DNA of 38,463 nucleotides from Mycolicibacter nonchromogenicus (GTDB lineage Bacteria; Actinomycetota; Actinomycetes; Mycobacteriales; Mycobacteriaceae): assembly GCF_002101775.1 (NCBI RefSeq), contig NZ_LQPI01000059.1, forward strand, positions 1 to 38,463, written 5' to 3'. A model generated the notes under the pieces. That model saw only the letters and a program-made list of their open reading frames with translations, ran no database searches and was not told where the DNA came from. Below are positions 23,606-31,039 of this stretch, piece after piece. Every line of letters starts with the position of its first letter. Position 1 is the first letter of the stretch. The position numbers and the translations under genes are program-made.

Positions 23606-25120
23606 ATGCCCAGGATCACCGGACCCGTGGGGCGCGCCGTCCTGGCGGGTGTCGCCATCGCTGTGGGGATCGGGCTTGGCGCCTTCAACGCCTGGTGGAT
23701 GGCGGTGTTCATCGGCGCCCCGCTGATCCTTGCCGGGCTGCTGATCGCGCCGCGGCCCTCACGCATCTCCGGGCTCACCGCGTTTGCGCCCGGGGCCGCC
23801 CACGGCGTTCCGGCTCACATCAGCGCACTGACCCGCAGCACCCTGGCCGACGACGATCGGCAGCCCACCCTGGTGACGGCCACCCTCAGCCCCGCCAACG
23901 ACACCGCCTACCGGGCGCGGTGGATCACGGCGATGTCGCGCAGGGACTTTGCGGCCCTGACCGCTAACCCGCACACGGCGCTGCCACCGTCGGAGTTGCC
24001 GCCGCGCGAGGTAGAACGCACCCCCGATTTCGGTGATCACCCGGGCATGCGCGCCGTGACGTATCCGGCGATCACGGTGGCCACCGCGCTGGCCCTGCTG
24101 TTCGGTGCCGGTGATGCATGGCATGTCTCGATCAACCTGCCGTCGGTCGCGGGATCCGCACCGAACAGCGCGTCGCAGTCGGCGAACCTGGATGCACGCC
24201 GCGACAACATGATCCGCACCATCACCGACAAGCTCGGTTCCGGTGCCGCCGACAATCTGCTGGACCTGCGCTTCTCCGAGGGCGGCTCGGACTACGCGAC
24301 CGTGTTCGATCCGACCAATGGCGAGGCGACCAGCGTCTACATCAACAACGGCCGCAACGTCTACCTCAGCCCCACACCCAACTCGCTGCGCAAGACCAGC
24401 ACATTCACCGCCGGTGACGTGTCGTCGATCGAACTGGACACGATCGCCGATCGGATGGCGCAGCAATTCCGTGCGGTGGGCAGTGAAGTGACCCTGGAAG
24501 ACTTGCAGCTCAAACGGTCCGGGCCGGGCGAACCGATCCTGCTGACCGGTAGATTCGACACCCCCAGCACGTCCGTGTTCGACGACACCATCCAGGCACG
24601 CCCCGACGGAACCGTTGCCGAGTTGTTCGATCCCGCCGATTTCAGCGCAGCGTTCACCCGGGCGCGCGAGGCCTTGAAGCTCGCCGGGATCGCGTCGTCG
24701 GATCCGGTGCTGACGAGCGTTCAGATTCGCGGGACCGCCCGCAACACACCGATTCTGCACGCCAGCTCCATCCAGAACAGCGGCGGAGTTCTCCTCGAGT
24801 TCCGATCCGAACAGCACAGCGGCAACGCCGTCGTGACCCCCGGGCGGTTCCCCGAGATCAGCGACCGCTCCTACGGCGGCTCGAGCGCGCAGCATTTCAG
24901 CTTCGACGACGTATCGCTGACGACGTTCGAATCGGTTCGCGCGCAGGCGATGCGCCGCGGGTCCCTGGAGCCCTATGAAAGTCGCGCCGTCAACATCGAG
25001 ATGTCCGACGAGTCACGCGATGGCGTCGGACCGTTGATCCGCATCCAGCTCGCCAGGGTGGACGCCGCGAGCGGCACCTACTCAGCTACCGGCGAGTTCC
25101 TCGCACCAGGAACGAATTGA
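23606..25120 (+). CDS. Unknown membrane-anchored 504-aa protein
   Basis: I do not recognise the family. Residues about 11-49 form two hydrophobic helices close together. A cytoplasmic-looking segment (50-150) contains AFAPGAAHGVPAHISALT and a stretch on ALSPANDTAYRARWITAMS. A third helix lies near 152-170. The remaining 330 residues are soluble, with alternating strands and helices and acidic/polar character, and would lie outside the membrane if the hairpin is the N-terminal anchor. No catalytic motif or cysteine pair was seen. The ATG at 23606 has no clear ribosome site, so the start is moderately sure. The stop lies only 3 nt from that of the convergent gene. Confidence 0.8.
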   Translation: MPRITGPVGRAVLAGVAIAVGIGLGAFNAWWMAVFIGAPLILAGLLIAPRPSRISGLTAFAPGAAHGVPAHISALTRSTLADDDRQPTLVTATLSPANDTAYRARWITAMSRRDFAALTANPHTALPPSELPPREVERTPDFGDHPGMRAVTYPAITVATALALLFGAGDAWHVSINLPSVAGSAPNSASQSANLDARRDNMIRTITDKLGSGAADNLLDLRFSEGGSDYATVFDPTNGEATSVYINNGRNVYLSPTPNSLRKTSTFTAGDVSSIELDTIADRMAQQFRAVGSEVTLEDLQLKRSGPGEPILLTGRFDTPSTSVFDDTIQARPDGTVAELFDPADFSAAFTRAREALKLAGIASSDPVLTSVQIRGTARNTPILHASSIQNSGGVLLEFRSEQHSGNAVVTPGRFPEISDRSYGGSSAQHFSFDDVSLTTFESVRAQAMRRGSLEPYESRAVNIEMSDESRDGVGPLIRIQLARVDAASGTYSATGEFLAPGTN

Positions 25121-25123
25121 CGG

Positions 25124-26281
25124 TCACCGCGCCGTTTCGATGGCCCGGCGGGTGACGCCTTCCAGCTGTGCCAGCTGAACTTTCGGCGGGTGGATCGCGC
25201 CGCGCTCGGCAAGTTTGCTGACGATCTGGCGGACGCGCCCGTAGTAGGTGGCCTGTTCGGCGGGCATGGTGCTGGCGGCCGCGTGGTTGTAAAGCTTGAG
25301 CGCGGTGTCGAGTTCATCCTGGTCGGCTTGCTCGAGGTAGCCGGTGCCGACCTTCTTCCCGTGGGACTCACAGGCGATCCAGGCGCGGCGCAGCGCGACC
25401 ACCGCCTGCTGGTAGGCGTCGGCCAGGCCGCGGTTGCCGGGGTAGGCCTCGGTGCGCAGCGCCTGCGCTTCATCGAGTGCCAGCTGGAAGGATTGGGTCT
25501 GCTCGACGGTGACATCGGTGATCGCCGGGTAGCGCAGCAGCATCGCCGAGTCGAGTTCGTAGGCTCCGTAGGCGCCGAGGATGTCGTTGTGGTGGCGAAC
25601 TGCGTCCTCCCACAATCGTTTAGCCGCCTCGTCGGTACCGGCGTCTGCGATCCGCGGACCCGCCGGCGGGGTCGATTGAGCCGACTCCGTCCGCGGGGTT
25701 TTCGGCGTCGACGCAGCCCGCGGTGGTGTCTCCGTGCGTGCGCGGGCGGAGGTGGCTGTCTGCGCCGGCAGCAGCGCCTGCAGTCGCCGCAGGATCTCCG
25801 CTGCGGCGGGATCGGATTCGACGATCGCCACCCACCACTCTTCGGTGCCCGCGGGGTCGGCGACGAACGTCAGCTTCAGGTACTTCTGGCCCTGCACGGT
25901 CAGGTGCCTGCCGTCGGTCGAGGTGACCGCGGCCGGTCCACCGCGGCGCGCCGCGGTCAGCGAAGCCAGCGGGAAACTCACGATCGCCCGGTCCTCAGCG
26001 CCGAAATACACGGCGTCCGAGTCGAGAGTGATCAGAATCGCCCCCCGCTCACCCAGTCGTCCGTAGGCACTGACCCCGAGCGAGGCGGTGATCAACGCCG
26101 CCGTCGTGGTCGCGATCACGACCGCGCTCGCCCCGGCGAGATTCATTGCGACCAGCGCGATCAGCGCCACAGCCACCAGCAGTCCCGCGACCCTGGCAGC
26201 CCCGCAGTGCCGGTCGGACAGGTATTCGGTGCGCGCGGACACCGCGACCGTCGGGGTCTGGGGTCGAGAGTTCAGCGGCAC
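25124..26281 (-). CDS. Unknown membrane protein with PH-like middle domain
   Basis: This 385-aa protein has a transmembrane pair at about residues 30-73 and then a beta-rich segment (about 78-165: ILITLDSDAVYFGAEDRAIVSFPLASL and onward) that resembles a bacterial PH-like domain. A Pro/Thr-rich linker (170-210) and a helical C-terminal domain rich in Ala, Glu and Arg follow. No enzyme motif was found. The GTG at 26281 is chosen because GAGGA lies about 7-8 nt upstream; longer upstream frames would cross the SOS-box promoter region. The gene is divergent from the small gene at 26437, so the LexA-like site between them could affect either. Confidence 0.8.
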   Translation of the reverse strand: MPLNSRPQTPTVAVSARTEYLSDRHCGAARVAGLLVAVALIALVAMNLAGASAVVIATTTAALITASLGVSAYGRLGERGAILITLDSDAVYFGAEDRAIVSFPLASLTAARRGGPAAVTSTDGRHLTVQGQKYLKLTFVADPAGTEEWWVAIVESDPAAAEILRRLQALLPAQTATSARARTETPPRAASTPKTPRTESAQSTPPAGPRIADAGTDEAAKRLWEDAVRHHNDILGAYGAYELDSAMLLRYPAITDVTVEQTQSFQLALDEAQALRTEAYPGNRGLADAYQQAVVALRRAWIACESHGKKVGTGYLEQADQDELDTALKLYNHAAASTMPAEQATYYGRVRQIVSKLAERGAIHPPKVQLAQLEGVTRRAIETAR

Positions 26282-26365
26282 GGCGGGTTCCTCGGCGTGG
26301 GGGACGTCGCCCCAGCATAGGGTGTGGCACGCCGACATCGCGGGCGACCGGACCGACAAATTGTG

Positions 26366-26381
26366 TCGAACATGTGTTCTA
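26366..26381. promoter_or_regulatory. Mycobacterial SOS box (LexA site) candidate
   Basis: TCGAAC-ATGT-GTTCTA matches the mycobacterial LexA consensus TCGAAC-N4-GTTCGA in 11 of 12 fixed positions. It sits 56-71 nt upstream of the small gene at 26437 and 85-100 nt upstream of the divergent membrane gene, and overlaps the -10-like TCTAAT (26378-26383) on the plus strand, a good position for repression. Confidence 0.7.
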
Positions 26382-26436
26382 ATGCACGTGAGCTCGCCCG
26401 CCGCCGCGGGCGCCGACTGAGCAAGGAGGTCGCCAA

Positions 26437-26841
26437 ATGACTGCACCCACGTTCGCCCCCGACGCCCCCGCTGACGCCCTCGGGGTCAGTGCGTTCGCCG
26501 ACCCGGCGCCGGCCCCGGAGGCTCCCGAGGCTCCCGAGGTCAAGGAGCCGGTCAAGAAGCCGGCCGGGAAGAAGGCCAAGACACTCGAGCTGACGCTGAC
26601 CGTGACCGGTACCGCCGACGGTGAGTGGCGCGCCGAGATCAAGCAGGGCGGCAGCTATCTGGTGCGCAACCTCGCGGTCGCGGCCGCCGCGGTGTCACGG
26701 GCCGCCAAGGAACTACATGAGGACCTGTTCGCGCCGATCGAGGCGCTGATGGAGCAGGCCCGCGCGCAGCATGCCGCGCGGGTGGCCGCTCTCGAAGCCG
26801 AACTGGAGGCCGCCCGGAAAGCCTTGGCGGAGTTGGCGTGA
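26437..26841 (+). CDS. Small unknown protein, predicted SOS-regulated
   Basis: This 134-aa protein has an excellent AGGAGG ribosome site 8 nt before its ATG. Residues 1-47 are low-complexity, rich in Pro, Ala, Glu and Lys (EAPEAPEVKEPVKKPAGKK). Residues 48-75 form short strands (LELTLTVTGTADGEWRAEIK). Residues 76-134 are one long Ala/Glu/Arg helix likely to be a coiled coil. There is no signal peptide or known domain; I do not recognise the family. A near-consensus LexA site lies in its promoter, and the next gene, 9 nt away and convergent, encodes a Pif1-type helicase with a BRCT domain. A role as a DNA-damage-induced accessory or nucleoid protein is inference only. Confidence 0.85.
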   Translation: MTAPTFAPDAPADALGVSAFADPAPAPEAPEAPEVKEPVKKPAGKKAKTLELTLTVTGTADGEWRAEIKQGGSYLVRNLAVAAAAVSRAAKELHEDLFAPIEALMEQARAQHAARVAALEAELEAARKALAELA

Positions 26842-26850
26842 CGCCTGCGC

Positions 26851-29211
26851 TCACCGGCGTGCGAGCCAACCCAGGAATTCATCGACGGTGAAAACCGGCT
26901 TGCCGTAGTCCTGAGCTTTACGGGCCTTTCCGGACTGCGTGCCGGCTTCAGCGGTGACCAGCACCTCGCAGCGGGTCTTGGTGACCGACCCCACCGGCAC
27001 CAGCCCGGCCGAGGCGGCCATCCGTTCCATGTCGTCGCGATCCAGTACGCGGCCATCACCGTTCACCGCGGTGCCGGTGAAGCAGACACGGGCGCCCGGG
27101 ACCAGGACCGCGTCGATGTCGTGGGTCACCGACGGCATCTGCGCCAGCTCGGCCGCCATGTGGTCGGCGCCCAGCGCGCGCAAGGCGTCGCGCAGGCGCG
27201 CCGACACCTCATCCGGTAGCCGGGTTCGGGTGGCCGCCAGCAGCAGCTGGTCGGCGGCGGCCTGGCGTGCCGCCTGCTCCCAACTGGTCTCCCCCGCCAC
27301 CGACTCGACAGAAGCGGTGCCCAGCAAGATCGCTCCCAGGCTTCGGCTGATCCGCAGCAGCGCGGACAACGCCGGAAGGTGTTCTGCCGTCGGCGTTGTG
27401 ACGTCGGGATCGCGGCTGAGCAGGATCCCCGACAGCGCGGCGGTCTCGTCGGGCTCTTCGAACGGCGACGATCCCGAATCGACGTCGACGGCGTCGAGGC
27501 GCTGGAGCGCGGTCCGGGCACGCTGCAGTGCGGTGTCGCCGGTGATGGGTGCGCCCCGCAGTTCGACGCCCAGCGGCATCGGCGCCACCTGCCCCAGCCG
27601 CTTGAGTTCGAAGTCGATCAGTCCCAGCGTCTCGTCGATCTTGACGCCCGCCGGTGTGCAGCCGGCCAGCATCGGCGCGATCACCGCCCAGGCCTCTGCC
27701 AGCGTGGGGGCCAGCAGCACGTCGGCCACGCCGATCCGATAGGCCCGGCGCGCATCGGCCAGATCCCGCTGCGGGTTGATCAGCGTCGACACCGCCGTGC
27801 CGTCGTCGAACGCCACCGCCAGTTCCACCGGGCGCGGTCGCGACATCCGCCCCTCATCGCCCACCGTGAGCAGCCCGATCGCGCAGTAGCGGCGCGCCCC
27901 GTGCCCGCCGGCCGCGGCGCGCAGGAACCGGGCGATCCGGCGATCGACTTTCAGATCTCTGGGCAGCACGGGGCGTTTGAGCACCAGCCCGGTCAGCGAG
28001 GTGCACCGGCTCAACGCCACATACAGCTGGCCGGTGGAGAACATGCCGCCGGACAGGTCCACCACCAGCCGCTCCAGGGTCTGGCCCTGGCTCTTGTGGA
28101 TGGTGATCGCCCAGGCCAGCTTGAACGGCAACTGGGTGAAGGTGCCGACGACCTCGCGGCGCAGGGCGGTGCCCTCGACCACGGGCCGGGTGGCCTCCCA
28201 GGTGAACGGGGCGACTGCGGCGATGTCGCCGTTGGGGAATTCGACCTCGACCACCGCGCCGTGGCGGTCGTAGCCCACCCCCACCACCCGGCCGATGGAA
28301 CCGTTCACCCAGCGCTCGGCCTGATCGTTGTTGAGCATCATCACCTGCGCGCCGACTTTGAAGCGCAATTCGTCGTCCAGCGGCTTGTCGAACAGCGACA
28401 GGTCGCCCGATTCGGTGGCCCGGTGCACCATCTCCTCACCCGGCAGCCGTTCGAGCTGCTGGCGATTGCGGGCGGTGACCAGCCTGTTGGTGGGCGCCAA
28501 GGTCAGCCAGAATTCGTGCTCGGGCGGGACGAAGTCGGGGTCCACCCGGGCGTCCAGGTGTGTCCTCGCATGACCGAGCAGCACGCCTTCACGAATCTCG
28601 TTGAGAATGGCCGTCATCCGGTCATCACCGAGCTGGCGGAACACCGTCGTCAGCGTGACGCTCGGGAACTCCGCCCGCTGGAAGGCGTTCGCCGAGAAGA
28701 AGTACGGGGTGTCATACGTCGTCGAGAAGTAGTGCCGCTCGCTCTCGGCGACCACCGGCGGCAGCTGGTAGAGGTCGCCCACCAACACCACCTGCACGCC
28801 GCCGAACGCCGTCCCCGGCGCCGGGCCGAAGCGCTGCAGCGCGGCCGCGATCATGTCGAAGACGTCGGCACGCACCATCGAGGCCTCGTCGATGATCAGG
28901 GTCTGCAGTCTGGCCAGTGTCTTGGTGAAGCGCCCGGGCCGGTAGTCGCCGCCGGTGACATCCGACAGTGTTGTGGTGGGCCGGAATCCGAACAGGCGAT
29001 GGATGGTGTGCCCGTCGACGTTGAGGGCGGCGATCCCGGTCGGGGCGACCACCACGACATTGCGATCGGTGGTGGCCATGAAGTGGCGGATGAGCGTTGA
29101 CTTGCCGGTGCCGGCCTTGCCGGTCAGGAAGAGGTGGCGGCCCGCCGCCAGCAGATCCAATGCCGCACCGAACTCGTCGGTCAGCACGACGGTGTTGCTG
29201 GCTGCCCTCAC
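26851..29211 (-). CDS. Pif1-type SF1 helicase with degenerate exonuclease-like and BRCT domains
   Basis: This 786-aa ATPase has an N-terminal Pif1/RecD2-like SF1B helicase. Walker A is GKAGTGKST (31-39), followed by APTGIAALN (motif Ia), IIDEASM (Walker B, 106-112), VLVGDLYQLPPV (motif III), IHKSQGQTL near 370 (motif V) and YVALSRC near 396 (motif VI). Residues about 455-545 follow the layout of a DnaQ-type 3' exonuclease (ELAVAFDDGTAV, TLINPQRDL, GVADVLLAPTLAEAW). The first D-x-E motif and the catalytic Asp of the second motif are missing, so this part is probably inactive. Residues about 705-786 are a BRCT domain (VCFTGTAV...ERMAASAGL...VTAEAGTQSGKARKA). The GTG at 29211 is 41 bp from the divergent tspO-like start. 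Confidence 0.93.
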   Translation of the reverse strand: MRAASNTVVLTDEFGAALDLLAAGRHLFLTGKAGTGKSTLIRHFMATTDRNVVVVAPTGIAALNVDGHTIHRLFGFRPTTTLSDVTGGDYRPGRFTKTLARLQTLIIDEASMVRADVFDMIAAALQRFGPAPGTAFGGVQVVLVGDLYQLPPVVAESERHYFSTTYDTPYFFSANAFQRAEFPSVTLTTVFRQLGDDRMTAILNEIREGVLLGHARTHLDARVDPDFVPPEHEFWLTLAPTNRLVTARNRQQLERLPGEEMVHRATESGDLSLFDKPLDDELRFKVGAQVMMLNNDQAERWVNGSIGRVVGVGYDRHGAVVEVEFPNGDIAAVAPFTWEATRPVVEGTALRREVVGTFTQLPFKLAWAITIHKSQGQTLERLVVDLSGGMFSTGQLYVALSRCTSLTGLVLKRPVLPRDLKVDRRIARFLRAAAGGHGARRYCAIGLLTVGDEGRMSRPRPVELAVAFDDGTAVSTLINPQRDLADARRAYRIGVADVLLAPTLAEAWAVIAPMLAGCTPAGVKIDETLGLIDFELKRLGQVAPMPLGVELRGAPITGDTALQRARTALQRLDAVDVDSGSSPFEEPDETAALSGILLSRDPDVTTPTAEHLPALSALLRISRSLGAILLGTASVESVAGETSWEQAARQAAADQLLLAATRTRLPDEVSARLRDALRALGADHMAAELAQMPSVTHDIDAVLVPGARVCFTGTAVNGDGRVLDRDDMERMAASAGLVPVGSVTKTRCEVLVTAEAGTQSGKARKAQDYGKPVFTVDEFLGWLARR

Positions 29212-29252
29212 GCTGGCACCCTACTGGCGCGGATTCGGTCTAGGGTGACCAG

Positions 29253-29753
29253 ATGACAGCGATCTCGCCGAAGGCGCAGCAACCGAGTTCCTTACACCTG
29301 GCGGCATTCCTGGTTTCGCTGGTGCTCGTCATCGTCGTCGCGACGCTCGGCGGGCTGGCATCGGCCGATGCCGCGGCCGACTATGGCGAACTCGCCCAAC
29401 CTAGCTGGGCACCACCGAGCTACCTGTTCGGCCCGGTGTGGAGTGCGCTGTATCTGCTGATGGCGGTCGCGGCCTGGCTCGTGTGGCGGACGGATCCTCG
29501 CTGGAGCAACCCCGCGATCATCGTCTACGGCGTGCAGCTGGTCTTGAACCTGCTGTGGTCGCCGCTGTTCTTCGGATTGGGCTGGCGCGGCCTGGCCCTG
29601 GTCGACATCTTGATTCTCGACGTCGCGGTGGCAGTCACCATCGCCGCCTTCTGGAAGGCCCACCGCGCAGCGGCAGTGCTGCTGCTGCCGTATCTCGGCT
29701 GGATCCTGTTCGCCACCGCGCTCAACTACGCGGTGTGGTCACTGAACAGCTGA
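29253..29753 (+). CDS. tspO: TspO/MBR family membrane protein
   Basis: This 166-aa protein has five transmembrane helices, the TspO layout. Family signatures are present: QPSWAPPSYLFGPVWSALY after the first helix, LNLLWSPLFFG in the middle, and PYLGWILFATALNYAVW in the last helix. TspO proteins bind porphyrins and sterols and affect stress or tetrapyrrole handling; the substrate here is unknown. The ATG at 29253 follows AGGGTGA with short spacing. It is divergent from the helicase gene and convergent with the MpaB-family gene, whose stop is 11 nt away. A second sterol-type receptor homologue (Insig-like) is 12 kb away in the same window. Confidence 0.93.
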   Translation: MTAISPKAQQPSSLHLAAFLVSLVLVIVVATLGGLASADAAADYGELAQPSWAPPSYLFGPVWSALYLLMAVAAWLVWRTDPRWSNPAIIVYGVQLVLNLLWSPLFFGLGWRGLALVDILILDVAVAVTIAAFWKAHRAAAVLLLPYLGWILFATALNYAVWSLNS

Positions 29754-29764
29754 GGGACGCAGGC

Positions 29765-30757
29765 TCAGTCGACCTTCGGGCAGTAGAAGTGCGGGTCGTT
29801 GCGGTACTCCAGCGGCGGCAGGTTGCGCGCCGGGGTCTGCACCAGGGGCGCGTCCACCGGAAGGCGGCCCGAGGCACGGTCGAGTGCCGAACGCTTGCGC
29901 GGATGCATCAACGCCCGCTGGGGGCCGTACTTGGAGACGAAGGTGATCACCTTGCAGAAATAGCCGTGCAACCGCTCCTGGCGGGGCGACCAGGTGTAGC
30001 CCATGAGCTCGCGCACCGGCGGGTCATAGAGCGCCACGGTCATGAACGTCAGGAAGCGCTGCATGACTTTGAGGTTCAGCGCCCACAACCAGTCCGGGAT
30101 CCACTCCAATGAGGGATGTTTGGGCATGGTCGACAGGTCCATGACCTCGCGCGCCGCCCAGTTGTTCTCCAGGACGTTGTTACACATGTGGTCCCAGTAC
30201 TCCTGGAACTCTTCCCAGGTCTTGGGCACCGGGCGCATGCTCAGGCCGTACAGGCGATACCACTGGACGTGCTCGTCGAAGAGCTGGCGCCTCTCGGCCT
30301 CGGTCAGCCCGCCGCCGAACTTCTCCGCGGCCAGCAGGGTCGACTTGAAGAAGGTGGCGTGCGCCCAGTAGAAGACGTCGGGGTTCAGCGCACTGTACCG
30401 GCGTCCCTGCTCGTCGACGCCGTTGATGCCGATGTGGTAGTCACGCACCTCGGCGGCGGTCTGGGGTGCACGGTAGCCGTCGAACACCACGCCACCGATC
30501 GGGTAGATCGACCGCATCAGGCGTGGGATGCGCTCCATGAAGAAGATCGAGTGCTCCTTGACCGCGGCACCGAGCTGCGGGTGCATGTTCTGCATCGAGC
30601 CCGCCCAGGTCCCCTGGAAAAGCCCGGTCCATTGACCGAAGTACTTCCAGGTCAGCGAGTCGGGGCCCAGCGGGACCGGGGGTGCGTCGTAGCCCCCGTT
30701 CACCGGACAGCCGGCGGTCACCGGCGTCTCACTGGCCGCGGGGCAGGTTTCCGACAT
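29765..30757 (-). CDS. MpaB-family (DUF2236, Lcp-like) oxygenase
   Basis: This 330-aa protein is of the family that includes MpaB and rubber oxygenase Lcp, many of which carry heme b and cleave polyprenyl chains. Visible family blocks are GLFQGTWAGSMQNMHPQLGAA, NPDVFYWAHATFFKSTLLAAE with the conserved His, YRLYGLSMRPVPKTWEEF, and a C-terminal Trp/Tyr-rich segment. The start is not certain: I use ATG 30757 (MSETCPAASETP), but an in-frame ATG at 30811 would add 18 residues and neither has a strong ribosome site. It is divergent from the Mo oxidoreductase gene. There is no signal peptide, so a cytoplasmic or membrane-associated role fits. The substrate is unknown; a long-chain or polyprenyl lipid is possible. 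Confidence 0.87.
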   Translation of the reverse strand: MSETCPAASETPVTAGCPVNGGYDAPPVPLGPDSLTWKYFGQWTGLFQGTWAGSMQNMHPQLGAAVKEHSIFFMERIPRLMRSIYPIGGVVFDGYRAPQTAAEVRDYHIGINGVDEQGRRYSALNPDVFYWAHATFFKSTLLAAEKFGGGLTEAERRQLFDEHVQWYRLYGLSMRPVPKTWEEFQEYWDHMCNNVLENNWAAREVMDLSTMPKHPSLEWIPDWLWALNLKVMQRFLTFMTVALYDPPVRELMGYTWSPRQERLHGYFCKVITFVSKYGPQRALMHPRKRSALDRASGRLPVDAPLVQTPARNLPPLEYRNDPHFYCPKVD

Positions 30758-31039
30758 GTCTTGCGTCACGAGTGCGCACTCCCAGTCATCGTCGACCACT
30801 TCTGACAACATGCGTTATCAGTATCGGGAGTTTAGGGGCACTCGGGGCGCGGGTCAATGAGCACGCCGGTCAGATTCTGGCGCAGCCACCGGTCCACCTG
30901 GGACTGTCGGCCGCAATCCATGGCGGCAGAGGTGGCCCAGATGCCAGAATCACCTCATCGGTGCGCACACGGCGACGGCGCGAGGCGGGGGATCGTGCTT
31001 CATGCCGAGGCGCGATGACTCCCGCGGATGGAGACCCCC

